Origin: an uncultured Prevotellaceae bacterium
Lineage (GTDB): Bacteria; Bacteroidota; Bacteroidia; Bacteroidales; Bacteroidaceae
Reading direction: 5' to 3'
DNA length: 64,000 bases
Assembly: GCA_902784065.1 (NCBI GenBank)
Contig: CACZTJ010000007.1
Span: 1-64,000, forward strand
Shown here: positions 18,227 through 27,021 of the stretch, in pieces
Position numbering within the stretch: position 1 is the stretch's first letter
Layout: each line of letters begins with the position of its first letter
Position numbers and translations under genes: made by a program
The notes under the pieces: generated by a model
The model's input: the letters and a program-made list of their open reading frames with translations, nothing else
Databases searched by the model: none
Told to the model about the DNA's origin: nothing

Positions 18227-19480
18227 TCAATGACGCTCGCGGCGAACTGTCACACGGGCTGAGCTGTTGGCAGGGGTAGTCGTTGTGCCTTTCTTTGACT
18301 TGCCAGCCTTTGTACGACGCGAACTGTTCTTGGCAGCTTTGACCTTAACCTTGCCGGCAACCTCGAGTTTGGCGATGCTGTCGAGAGAGTCTTTCTTGAC
18401 AGGGTCACCAAAGATGTTCTTTCGGAAATCAGCCAGTTCCTTCTCGATACGCTTCTGCTCTGCCGTCATTGACGCCTCATCAGGACAATACTGTGCCAAG
18501 GTCTTTCCCTGAGCATTAGTGGTCTTATAGATCTGACCACGATACATATTCAAGGTAAAGAAATCGTCCATCGACATCGTAGCGGCATTGTTCAGACTAC
18601 TGGCCATTACTGTCTGACGATTCAGGAAAGGCTCCAAATCGCTATACTTCACCCAGAACAGCGGATACTGGGTGGCTTCTCCTCCAAAATCATCCTCACG
18701 CAGCATCACAGGACAAAGGGCAAGCACCTTGATATGGAAAGAGGAATTGGCCTGATCATAGTAGGCACTCTCCTTCAAGAAGAACTTCCTGACTTCAGAA
18801 GAAGGGATGTCGCTATTATCAACCTTCAACTTGCCATCCTGCTCCTCATAGAAGATATGATAGTTGTCGAGAATGGTCTTCATCTCCACCTTCGCATCAT
18901 TCGTAAAGACATCACTGCCATCTGTGGGATATTCATAGACAGGGATATAGCCATTCTGAGCCAACTTGAAGATATAGGTAAACAGGTTCAGTTGTTTGCC
19001 CTGCGGCTCTACAGGATAGTAAAGGCCGGCATTGTCATTATTCGTCAGATCGAGCTCACGATAGATATCACGACGCCACACCACCTCTTCTGGCATATCC
19101 ACAGCGGTAGGGAATGAGATCTGGGCACGCACAGACATAGCGCTCGAAACCTTGTTTTGCTTTGGCCGCTTCTGGGTGGGCTGCTTCTGGGCAGGTTGTT
19201 CCTGAGCTGGCTGTTCTTGAGCCAGTTGTTCCTGAACCACCGGCTTTGGGGCTGGCTGCTCCTGGACAGGTTGCTCCTGAACAGGCTGTTCCAGAATCAT
19301 CTGTTTCTGAACTGGTTGTTTCTGAACCTGTTGCTTCTGTACTGGTTGTTTCTGAACCTGCCGTTCAGCACGGCGTTGGGGTGGCTGGGCCATAGCAGTG
19401 GATAGTGAAAAGTGAATAGTGAATAGTATCAACACCACTCTCACTAAACACCTGCTATTATAAACTATACTCTGTTTCAT
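18227..19480 (-). CDS. gldN: T9SS component GldN/PorN with Gln/Pro repeat insert
   Basis: Periplasmic ring subunit of the type IX secretion system that partners GldK. The 417 aa begin with a signal peptide, followed by a low-complexity tract (about residues 35-105) built of pentapeptides such as QPVQK, QPVQE and QPAQE, then the GldN domain (MPEEVVWRRDIYRELDLTNNDN, FTNDAKVEMKTILDNYHIFYE, REDDFGGEATQYPLFWVKY). A basic C-terminal tail ends the chain. The repeat tract is not part of the usual GldN core. It is the last gene of porP-gldKLMN; no terminator hairpin was identified. Confidence 0.93.
   Translation of the reverse strand: MKQSIVYNSRCLVRVVLILFTIHFSLSTAMAQPPQRRAERQVQKQPVQKQQVQKQPVQKQMILEQPVQEQPVQEQPAPKPVVQEQLAQEQPAQEQPAQKQPTQKRPKQNKVSSAMSVRAQISFPTAVDMPEEVVWRRDIYRELDLTNNDNAGLYYPVEPQGKQLNLFTYIFKLAQNGYIPVYEYPTDGSDVFTNDAKVEMKTILDNYHIFYEEQDGKLKVDNSDIPSSEVRKFFLKESAYYDQANSSFHIKVLALCPVMLREDDFGGEATQYPLFWVKYSDLEPFLNRQTVMASSLNNAATMSMDDFFTLNMYRGQIYKTTNAQGKTLAQYCPDEASMTAEQKRIEKELADFRKNIFGDPVKKDSLDSIAKLEVAGKVKVKAAKNSSRRTKAGKSKKGTTTTPANSSARVTVRRERH
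19150..19370. repeat. 15-bp degenerate tandem repeat in gldN
   Basis: Plus-strand units resembling CTGGTTGTTTCTGAA (for example 19311-19355) repeat imperfectly and encode the QPVQ(K/E) tract. Such arrays can change length by slippage in 15-bp steps without breaking the frame. Confidence 0.8.
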
Positions 19481-19509
19481 ATCATCTATAAACTTTCAAC
19501 TAATAAATT

Positions 19510-21075
19510 CTATTTCACAATCACCTCCATTGGATTCTGAAGAGTACGTGTCAGTCCGTCAGGACCAACAACCGTTACACGGGATACATAGAAACGACGG
19601 TTTCGTGCCAGTTTCCTGAAGGCATCTTTCTGACGGGCAGAGAATGTAGCGCCATCAGATGCCATCGGAACGGCATTTCCCATATTGTCGAAGAAGACAG
19701 TCTCAAAACTCTGCACATTGAATGCGATATCCAGGATGCCATCGTCAATCGCTGCTCCAATCGTGTTGGCAGCAACAAGTTGCGACTTAGCCAGACCGCC
19801 ACCTTTATAACGTGTGGGATTCCCATGTTCATCCTTCATAGAAATATAAGGTGTGGGATCTGGAAGCTTGCGCACTCTGAAGGTGTATTGTCCCATCTGC
19901 TGCGGACGACCAGTATTCGTGGAGATAACAGTGATGGTAGCATCCTGTCCGATCTTTGATGGACGCGCGATATACTTACCTGGCCCTACAGATTGGAGCG
20001 TGCCGTTCGTCATCGACGCCTGGATCTTATTGGAAGGTACACCAGGCACACTGATACTGATGGGGTTGTTATAACCTGCATAAAGCATGTTCATCAGGTC
20101 TGCCGATACGGTTGCGCTCGGATCTACAACCGTATATTTCTGTGTGAAGTCACGACGGATATGTTCACCATCACCATTCACAGTCTCCATATAACCAGCC
20201 AAAGTGAAGTCGCCCGTACGATTACAGATTGTCTCATACAGTCCGTTGTTCAATGTCACCTTCTGATTGCCGATAAAGATATCAGGCACCTGCGTGGTAT
20301 CCACTGCAGCCATTACAATACGGGCAGAGAAGCGATCGCCTCTGACAATGGTCTGAGAGCTGGGGATGACAAAAGCCGAAAGGGCATTCACACGGATATC
20401 CTTCACGTCGATGTTCTGTACCAGCGTATGGAGCACCTCACGCTCTGCATAGCGGACATCGCTCTGGAGTTTCGACAACAGGGTGACAGCTGCTGCTGCA
20501 GGCATATCCTCAAACATAAACTCCTGCCAGTTCTTACCCATCGCCTGAGCCTTTGGAGGAACAGCGGTAGAAAGGTTCGCATTGATAATCTGTTGCTTAC
20601 TCATATCCGACGTCATACCCACGATACGATCGCGGAAAGATCGGATCGCATCGTGCAACTCCTGACCCTTACCACGTCCAGGAGCCAGCATCACCTGATT
20701 TGCAGCCTCAAGGTCTTCCTTATTCTGGAAGTCCTCAAGACGAGCATTCTTACCATCAGCCTCACGCACAATGGCAAGCTTCAGCTCATCGGCAAAGTTA
20801 TAGAGGGAATCACTGATACGTCTCACCTCTTGAGCCTTATCATACCAAGCCTTCACCTTCACGGGATTAAGCCTCATCTGCATCTCCAAATCATCATAGA
20901 CGAGCTTGTTTTCCTTGATGGAGCCCTGGGTGGTACGATTCAGACTGTCTTCCACGATGGAGAAGCCGTTGAGCACCTCAGAAGAGACGTTCAGCGCAAG
21001 CATTGCCATCAAGACGACATACATCAGATTGATCATCTTCTGGCGAGGGGAGACTGGTCTTTTTTTGATTGCCAT
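19510..21075 (-). CDS. gldM: T9SS motor component GldM/PorM
   Basis: Inner-membrane-anchored periplasmic shaft of the T9SS motor; together with GldL it converts proton flow into rotation that powers secretion. The 521 aa open with the conserved short cytoplasmic tail and membrane helix (SPRQKMINLMYVVLMAMLALNVSSEVL), then four periplasmic domains, with RKLPDPTPY before the C-terminal domain that contacts the GldK/N ring. Length and order are normal for the family. It starts 4 bases after the gldL stop. Confidence 0.96.
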   Translation of the reverse strand: MAIKKRPVSPRQKMINLMYVVLMAMLALNVSSEVLNGFSIVEDSLNRTTQGSIKENKLVYDDLEMQMRLNPVKVKAWYDKAQEVRRISDSLYNFADELKLAIVREADGKNARLEDFQNKEDLEAANQVMLAPGRGKGQELHDAIRSFRDRIVGMTSDMSKQQIINANLSTAVPPKAQAMGKNWQEFMFEDMPAAAAVTLLSKLQSDVRYAEREVLHTLVQNIDVKDIRVNALSAFVIPSSQTIVRGDRFSARIVMAAVDTTQVPDIFIGNQKVTLNNGLYETICNRTGDFTLAGYMETVNGDGEHIRRDFTQKYTVVDPSATVSADLMNMLYAGYNNPISISVPGVPSNKIQASMTNGTLQSVGPGKYIARPSKIGQDATITVISTNTGRPQQMGQYTFRVRKLPDPTPYISMKDEHGNPTRYKGGGLAKSQLVAANTIGAAIDDGILDIAFNVQSFETVFFDNMGNAVPMASDGATFSARQKDAFRKLARNRRFYVSRVTVVGPDGLTRTLQNPMEVIVK

Positions 21076-21079
21076 GTTC

Positions 21080-22033
21080 TTATACGTTCATCTTAGCCGT
21101 CATTGCCTCAATCATACGGGCATAGATCTTATTGAGATCGGCAATTTGGGTTGCCATCTTTCGTGTCTGTTCGTTGATATCATCAATCGTACCGATCTGT
21201 GAGCTGGCACTCTTCAGCTGCAGTTCATAAACCTTGCAGATACCTGTCAAAGTACGATTCAGGTTCTCCATCTCCTCAGAGTCGTGGGCAAGTTTTTCCG
21301 TCTGTTCTGATACACGGGAGAGCATTTCTGTCAGGCGTTTCAACTCTTCGATATAGTTGGCGGTTGCCTCTTCAAGTTCTGGTGTCATCTGTGGCAAAGT
21401 AGAGGGTGCTGACACACCACCGCCAGATACAGAAATGACAGAAGAAGATACGGCTGCAATGGCCTCACTATCGACAACAGGAGCACCTGAGCCATTAACA
21501 ACTGGGGCACCTCCACCACCAATAATCACTGTGCCGCCGCCAACAGGAGCGCCACCACTTACAACTGGAGCACTATCACCAGAAGCTGGCACACTGCCAC
21601 CAGATGCAGGAGCACCACCACCAATAATCACTGTGCCGCCGCCAATAGGAGCGCCACCACTTACAACTGGAGCACTATCACCAGAAATTGGTGCACTGCC
21701 ACCTGAAACTGGAGCACCAGCTCCACCACCCACAACGACAGTACTACTGCCAGTGTTTACACCCATATTCATATGGGCATCCAGTTCCATACCATCAGCA
21801 GTCTTGTCAAACGGACGATCAAATGCTGAGATAAAGAACACCAGAACTTCTGTACCCATTCCCAGGAAAAGGAAGAAATTCGCTCCTGGCAAGTGAGTCA
21901 ACTTGAAAAGTGTACCCAAGATAACGATCGACGCACCCCAGCTATAGGCATAGTTCAGGAAGGTCTGACCCGGCACACTATCCATCCACTTCTGCAAGCG
22001 GTAGATGATATTGATTTTACTGTATATAGTCAT
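21080..22033 (-). CDS. gldL: T9SS motor component GldL/PorL with repetitive Gly/Ala/Pro insert
   Basis: Cytoplasmic-membrane stator of the T9SS motor. Two membrane helices (residues about 28-70, SWGASIVILGTLFKLTHL and FFLFLGMGTEVLVFFISAF, with the Glu implicated in proton conduction in the second helix) are followed by a cytoplasmic region. Residues about 88-215 are a Gly/Ala/Ser/Pro-rich tract including GGGTVIIGGGAPASGGS-type repeats; the C-terminal coiled coil (EATANYIEELKRLTEMLSRV onward) is the expected GldL tail. At 317 aa the protein is longer than compact relatives because of this insert. Confidence 0.95.
   Translation of the reverse strand: MTIYSKINIIYRLQKWMDSVPGQTFLNYAYSWGASIVILGTLFKLTHLPGANFFLFLGMGTEVLVFFISAFDRPFDKTADGMELDAHMNMGVNTGSSTVVVGGGAGAPVSGGSAPISGDSAPVVSGGAPIGGGTVIIGGGAPASGGSVPASGDSAPVVSGGAPVGGGTVIIGGGGAPVVNGSGAPVVDSEAIAAVSSSVISVSGGGVSAPSTLPQMTPELEEATANYIEELKRLTEMLSRVSEQTEKLAHDSEEMENLNRTLTGICKVYELQLKSASSQIGTIDDINEQTRKMATQIADLNKIYARMIEAMTAKMNV
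21514..21735. repeat. 102-bp tandem repeat in gldL
   Basis: The segment starting AATAATCACTGTGCCGCCGC recurs with a period of 102 bases (21521 and 21623), about two imperfect copies, encoding a 34-residue unit that contains SGGAP(I/V)GGGTVIIGGG. The unit keeps the reading frame. Confidence 0.85.
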
Positions 22034-22055
22034 ATCTTATAGCTTTATCTAAGTG

Positions 22056-23492
22056 TTACTTTTTCTTTTTGCCTTTCAGCTTGATCTTGTCGCTGGTGGT
22101 ATTCGCCAAACTACGAACACAACGGAAACCGATATAGGAGCGTGGCTGGTTCTGATACTCAGAAGAGCGCCAAGCCGAACGGATATACGACTCAGGATCT
22201 TTCCAAGAGCCACCTCTCACACTCTTTTTCTTCATGCGATAGGGATCCTCCAAAGCTGCATTATACCTCAACTGCGGATTGATATCGTTCATGGCTTCTA
22301 CACCAGCTTCAGTATAGATCGTACTGGTCCATTCTGCCACATTACCTGCCATATCATACAGGCCATTCGTGTTTGCCGCATAGATTCCCACCTTACTGGT
22401 GATCAGGTTGCCGTCTTTGGTATAGTTACCATCATCAGGCTTGAAGTTGGCAAAGAAGCAGCCCTTACCATTGGCCACATCCTCGTTGTCCCATGGGAAC
22501 TCATTCTGATCCTTACCACGAGCCGCATACTCCCACTCAGCCTCTGTCGGCAGACGATAGCGCTGCACATAGCGTGCCGCAGGACCAAGTCCCTTCAGCA
22601 GATACTCCGTACGCCAGGCGCAGAAGGCATTGGCCTGCTCCCATGTGACACCCACAACAGGATAGTCATTGTAAGCAGGGTTCGAGAAGTAATAGCGCAT
22701 ATAGGTCTCATTGTCGGCATTGGGGAAGTCGTTCACCCAACAGGTCGTATCTGGGAACACATTGATGATATAAGTGTTCAGGAAGTCCCATGGTCCTGTC
22801 AACTGACGGTTGATGGTCTCTCGTACGATGCGACCTTCATCATCGATATAGGCAGTATCCTTAGAGATCCACACCTGCTCGTTTGAGCTCGTGTTGATAT
22901 CAGTATTCAGGTTACGTTCCTGCGGATTAATGCGGTTACGACGCAAAGCGGCAGTGGTATAGTCGTAAATCTCATAACGATAGTTCAGCTGTTTATAATC
23001 CAACATACGCTCACCCGTGGCAGGATTGGTGATATACATACCATCGATGATCTCCTGTTCATCTTCGCTCGGACGACGAGGCAGGGATTTCTTCCAGTTG
23101 AGGACGCTACCAATCTCCTCTCCGTCCTTATCGGTCTTCACCTTCTTGTAGGTCTCATCAATCTCCGACAGGCGTTCACGCAGGATGGAGTCGCGAACAT
23201 AGTTCACGAACTGACGATACATCGAGTTGGTCACCTCTGTCTCGTCCATCCAGAATCCCTCAATAGAGATATCACGCAGAGGGGTTTTCTTTCCCCACAG
23301 CGTGTCCTGGTTCTCAATACCCATTTTCAGATGACCTCGTTTTATAAGTGTCATTCCATAAGGCGTCGGCTCAGAGAAAGTACGACCAGTCGTACCTGTC
23401 ACCTCGCCACCTGATGAGGCCATTTTACTACCTAAACAGCTGCTTAACAAAAGCAGCAAGGCTAAAAGGCTGAAAGTTTTATTCGTTCCCAT
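22056..23492 (-). CDS. gldK: T9SS outer-membrane lipoprotein GldK/PorK
   Basis: Lipoprotein forming the T9SS ring with GldN beneath the outer membrane. The 478 aa have a lipobox (LLLLLSSCLGS), and a formylglycine-generating-enzyme-like (SUMF1) fold: MTLIKRGHLKMGI, VTNSMYRQFVNYVRDS, VVGVTWEQANAFCAWR, RLPTEAEWEYAARG, NVAEWTSTIYTEA and SVRGGSWKDPESYIRSAWR. A basic C-terminal tail follows. It is coupled to gldL with a 22-base gap. Confidence 0.95.
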   Translation of the reverse strand: MGTNKTFSLLALLLLLSSCLGSKMASSGGEVTGTTGRTFSEPTPYGMTLIKRGHLKMGIENQDTLWGKKTPLRDISIEGFWMDETEVTNSMYRQFVNYVRDSILRERLSEIDETYKKVKTDKDGEEIGSVLNWKKSLPRRPSEDEQEIIDGMYITNPATGERMLDYKQLNYRYEIYDYTTAALRRNRINPQERNLNTDINTSSNEQVWISKDTAYIDDEGRIVRETINRQLTGPWDFLNTYIINVFPDTTCWVNDFPNADNETYMRYYFSNPAYNDYPVVGVTWEQANAFCAWRTEYLLKGLGPAARYVQRYRLPTEAEWEYAARGKDQNEFPWDNEDVANGKGCFFANFKPDDGNYTKDGNLITSKVGIYAANTNGLYDMAGNVAEWTSTIYTEAGVEAMNDINPQLRYNAALEDPYRMKKKSVRGGSWKDPESYIRSAWRSSEYQNQPRSYIGFRCVRSLANTTSDKIKLKGKKKK

Positions 23493-23514
23493 ATTTCAAT
23501 GTTTACTTCTTATT

Positions 23515-24450
23515 CTATAATATTCTCACACTCTTATGAAGGTTACGGCCCTTCTTACGAAGATCGATATCCATCTGATAGCCTGCAAAGATCTCGTGGC
23601 TCCCATTGCCGATACTCATAGCCGAGGTGTAGATCTCATAACTGTAACCCAGTTTTACACCTTTGATGACGCCACCCACCTGTACTGTTACCGAGGTGGC
23701 AGGACTATAGGTGAGACCAGCATAAAAGTGGCGCTTCTCATGCGAATACTGCACACGTCCGGAAAGATCACCACGCCATGCGACACCATCAGTACGTCCA
23801 AGCACAGAGGTCTGTATCGATAAAAACGGATTTCTTAGTCGAATATTGTATCCACCTGTTAAATAATAGGTGGCAGCAATGTCAAGTTGGTTCTTTTCGC
23901 CAAGTTCCACATGAGGTGAAGTTACATGCAAGACAGAGAAACCCGCATACCAGTCGCGACGCCGATAATACACGCCCAATCCGATGTCTACACTAGAGCC
24001 ATTCACCGATGAGCTGGTGATGGCAGGGTCATCGGGATCGATCACCTCAGCCTTGGAACCATCGAATGTCTCAGTGAGCATCGCCAGCTGTAAGCCTATG
24101 CTCAAACGCCCTCCAAGCAGCTCCGGCTGGTAAGCGTATTGAATGCCCAGACGCTTGTGGGTAAAGAGACCAATAGCATCATTCATGAACTGAACACCCA
24201 CCCCATGATAGGACTTCAGCGCATAGAAAGGCATATCGGCAGCAGCATACATCGTCTTCGGGTTGTTCTCGAAACCAGCCATCTGGAGAGCATAGGCGCC
24301 AGTGATGTTCAGTTTGGATTCCTTGCCTACGGCAGCGGGATTGAATGACGGCTCCATCGCCCAATAATGGGAGAAGGAGACATCATACTGCGCCTTGGCT
24401 GTCATAGCCACAAAACAGAGTATGGAAATGATGCAGATTTTCCATTTCAC
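23515..24450 (-). CDS. porP: T9SS-associated outer-membrane protein PorP/SprF family
   Basis: Type IX secretion outer-membrane barrel of the PorP/SprF family, first gene of the cluster. The 311 aa carry a signal peptide (KICIISILCFVAMTAKAQ) and the family opening QYDVSFSHYWAMEPSFNPAAVG, later GVQFMNDAIGLFTHKRLGIQYAY and the C-terminal LGYSYEIYTSAMSIGNGSHE. PorP-family proteins hold T9SS cargo or the motor at the outer membrane. No clear TAnnTTTG box was found in the 120 bases upstream. Confidence 0.93.
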   Translation of the reverse strand: MKWKICIISILCFVAMTAKAQYDVSFSHYWAMEPSFNPAAVGKESKLNITGAYALQMAGFENNPKTMYAAADMPFYALKSYHGVGVQFMNDAIGLFTHKRLGIQYAYQPELLGGRLSIGLQLAMLTETFDGSKAEVIDPDDPAITSSSVNGSSVDIGLGVYYRRRDWYAGFSVLHVTSPHVELGEKNQLDIAATYYLTGGYNIRLRNPFLSIQTSVLGRTDGVAWRGDLSGRVQYSHEKRHFYAGLTYSPATSVTVQVGGVIKGVKLGYSYEIYTSAMSIGNGSHEIFAGYQMDIDLRKKGRNLHKSVRIL

Positions 24451-24525
24451 GCCTAAATAACGTCATACTACGGGGTTTTATTATAATTTTTTAGGATTTT
24501 GCTTGCATATTCCAACTTTTTCCCT

Positions 24526-24533
24526 TATATTTG
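24526..24533 (+). promoter_or_regulatory. -7 box of the binding-protein/sensor operon
   Basis: TATATTTG, with TTG at 24503-24505 twenty bases upstream. It drives the three overlapping genes 24575-28850. Confidence 0.6.
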
Positions 24534-24574
24534 CAACCAAATAATATATCATAAACCGCAGTTCAACACCCCCA

Positions 24575-25552
24575 ATGAGGCAACAGAAGATCAAGCGGAC
24601 AACAAGATGGTACTACTGCGTTTTCCTGACACTGACCATCTTTTTATGGCTGACACCAAGCTCAGTCAGAGCTGAGCAATTCATCTTCACGACAGCCTGG
24701 ACAGCTCAGGCACAGTTCGCGGGTTATTATATTGCGAAAGAGAAAGGATTCTACAAACAGGCAGGGCTTGATGTTGTCATACAGCATCCCTCACTCACCA
24801 GTTCTGCCTTCCACCGTTTACAGACTGCACAAACCAATGCCATCATGATGTCGATGATGTCGGCCATTGATTTTATCTCTCAAGGTATCCCCCTGGTCAA
24901 CATCTTCCAGGACTCCATGAACAGCAGCAATATCCTTGTGACGCGCTGGGACGTGGATCCCATGAAGTTGAAGGGTAAGAAGGTGGCCATTTTCAATTCC
25001 GACCCCAGCTATATGGCCATGATCATGAACCATCGGGAGAAGATGAATTTCGAGTGGGTACGTTTCACCAGCAATATCAACCTGTTCCTCTCTGGTGCCG
25101 TTGATGCGATGATGGCGCTCAGTTATAATGAGTATTATCAGCTTCAACAGGCTGGTTTCAAGATGGCCGAGAAAAGCATCTACAGGTTCAGTGAGAATGG
25201 TTACAACATCCAGGAGAACGGGGTCTATGTAATGCGTGATTACTATCTGTCTCACCGCGATGAATGTCAGCGTTTCGCATCTGCTACCCGTAAGGGATGG
25301 GAATGGGTGGCAGCACATCAGGAAGAGGCGATGGAGATTGTGATGAAATATGTGCATCGCTACAATTCACCTACCAATTCCGTGATGCAGAAACTGATGT
25401 TTAAAGAGACACTCCGCCTCCAGATTGATCGCGACTCCAAGCGACGCGAATTCCGTGTCCGCCCCGACATGGTGGAGAATGCTTCTCAGATGATGCTCGA
25501 ATGCGGTATGATTAAACGACGCGTGACGTATAAAGAACTGACTGGACAATGA
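24575..25552 (+). CDS. THI5/NMT1-like periplasmic substrate-binding protein
   Basis: Type 2 periplasmic binding protein related to ABC-transporter solute receptors for thiamine precursors, sulfonates or nitrate. The 325 aa begin with a signal peptide ending PSSVRA, then FTTAWTAQAQFAGYYIAKEKG, the hallmark of the NMT1/THI5/SsuA group, with KGKKVAIFNSDPSYM and ALSYNEYYQLQQAGF further on. No ABC permease or ATPase gene is adjacent; instead its stop overlaps the ATG of a Cache-domain sensor (ATGA at 25549-25552). That pairing suggests the protein feeds ligand information to the sensors and may not be a transport component. The ligand is unknown. Confidence 0.85.
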   Translation: MRQQKIKRTTRWYYCVFLTLTIFLWLTPSSVRAEQFIFTTAWTAQAQFAGYYIAKEKGFYKQAGLDVVIQHPSLTSSAFHRLQTAQTNAIMMSMMSAIDFISQGIPLVNIFQDSMNSSNILVTRWDVDPMKLKGKKVAIFNSDPSYMAMIMNHREKMNFEWVRFTSNINLFLSGAVDAMMALSYNEYYQLQQAGFKMAEKSIYRFSENGYNIQENGVYVMRDYYLSHRDECQRFASATRKGWEWVAAHQEEAMEIVMKYVHRYNSPTNSVMQKLMFKETLRLQIDRDSKRREFRVRPDMVENASQMMLECGMIKRRVTYKELTGQ

Positions 25553-27021
25553 GCAAAGTACTAGATATCTTCCGCCGTTCACTCTCGGCACGCCTCAGTT
25601 TTGCTGTCGTGCTCTTTGTGGCAGCCATCTTTGTGGGAACATTCAGTATCATGTTCACTGAAGCGCGTGACCTCGTCAGAGATAAGGCCTGGGGCAAAGC
25701 CACGCAGACACTCGACGGCACAGTCCTACATATCGACAACACCCTCCGACATGTCGAGGTGAGTTCTGACAATATGCTCCGCGTCATCGAGCGGAATCTC
25801 AACAAGCCTGACAGTATGTTTTCACTCAGCAAGCAGGTGCTTGTAAACAATCCTGAGCTTACTGGCTGTAGCATCTCCTTCGACCCTTACTATTATAAAG
25901 AGAAAGGTAAATACTTCTCGGCTTACGCGTATAACGACGGGGATAGCATCCAGACAGAGCAGGAAGGCACAGACAACTACCAGTACCACTGCATGGACTG
26001 GTATCTGATACCCAGACTCCTCGATCGCCCCTACTGGATTGAGCCCTTCATGGAAGATGCCACAGAGGGCATTATCGTGAAAGATATCTTTTCTTCCTAC
26101 AGCCGACCCATCCATGATGCCAAGGGAAATTGCGTAGGTACATTCTCTGTCGATATCCGCCTGGAGTGGTTCACGAAGACGATCAGTGAGATAAAGCCCT
26201 ACCCCCACTCTTTCTGCGTCATGCTCGGCAAAGGAGGCACCTACCTCGTACATCCCGACTCTACGAAGCTGTTCTACGAGACCATCTTCACGCGCACGCT
26301 TGAGGAACCAGACTCGATGATGACAGCCCTCGGCACCTCGATGCTGGCAGGAGAGAGCGGCCACAAGACCATCAACTACCAGGGAGAGCCCTGTCACGTA
26401 TTCTACAGGCCCTTTAAAAATACGGGATGGAGTGTTGCGGTAGTCATCCCAGAAAGTGATATCCTTGCACCTTACTCCCGTCTGAAGGGTTACACCCTAT
26501 GGATATCGGCAGCAGGACTGCTTTTGCTGCTCCTCTTCTCTCTGACCACCATCCGTAACAGTCTGAAGCCCCTCCAGAAACTGGCAGAGACCACCCGTCG
26601 TATCTCTGAAGGCGACTTCTCTGTCACAGTAGAAAACAGTCCGCGTGCCGATGAGATCGGACAATTGCAGCGTAGCTTCACCACCATGCAACAGTCAGTC
26701 AACAACTACACCAATGAGTTGCGGAGCGAGACAATCAAACTGAAGGAGCGCCAGGAGGAATTGCATGAAGCCTACGAACATGCCAGGGAGGATGAGCGGC
26801 TGAAGACGGCAGTGCTCCATAAGATGCCTGATAAGATGGCTGCCCCTGTGGCAGAAATCCTTACCACAGCCAAACAGGTATGTGATCACCAGGGCGACGA
26901 TACCCTCGACATCAGCGAGGCCGCTAATAAATTACGTGAGAACACTGCACAGATTACCACCCTCCTCGACGAGATGATCAGAGCGGCTCAGGAAGAAGAA
27001 AGAAAGGAGGCAAGCGTATGA
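25549..27021 (+). CDS. Cache-HAMP sensor with degenerate HisKA segment and no kinase domain
   Basis: A 490-residue membrane sensor. It has a membrane helix (residues about 15-35), a periplasmic double-Cache domain (GCSISFDPYYYKEKGKYFSAY, EPFMEDATEGIIVKD, GTFSVDIRLEWF), a second helix (about 308-328), HAMP (LAETTRRISEGDFSVTV) and a coiled coil. The final 70 residues align with a HisKA dimerisation domain, LHKMPDKMAAPVAEIL, where the phospho-accepting His of the H-box (normally SHEIRTP) is Asp428, and no ATPase domain follows. It is probably a non-catalytic partner of the kinase encoded next, which starts in its stop codon (ATGA at 27018-27021). The two Cache regions are clearly paralogous. Confidence 0.85.
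   Translation: MSKVLDIFRRSLSARLSFAVVLFVAAIFVGTFSIMFTEARDLVRDKAWGKATQTLDGTVLHIDNTLRHVEVSSDNMLRVIERNLNKPDSMFSLSKQVLVNNPELTGCSISFDPYYYKEKGKYFSAYAYNDGDSIQTEQEGTDNYQYHCMDWYLIPRLLDRPYWIEPFMEDATEGIIVKDIFSSYSRPIHDAKGNCVGTFSVDIRLEWFTKTISEIKPYPHSFCVMLGKGGTYLVHPDSTKLFYETIFTRTLEEPDSMMTALGTSMLAGESGHKTINYQGEPCHVFYRPFKNTGWSVAVVIPESDILAPYSRLKGYTLWISAAGLLLLLLFSLTTIRNSLKPLQKLAETTRRISEGDFSVTVENSPRADEIGQLQRSFTTMQQSVNNYTNELRSETIKLKERQEELHEAYEHAREDERLKTAVLHKMPDKMAAPVAEILTTAKQVCDHQGDDTLDISEAANKLRENTAQITTLLDEMIRAAQEEERKEASV

Noticed and set aside
19993..21096. Long open frame on the plus strand opposite gldM
   Set aside because: It is an antisense shadow; the minus strand encodes an unmistakable GldM with all domains.
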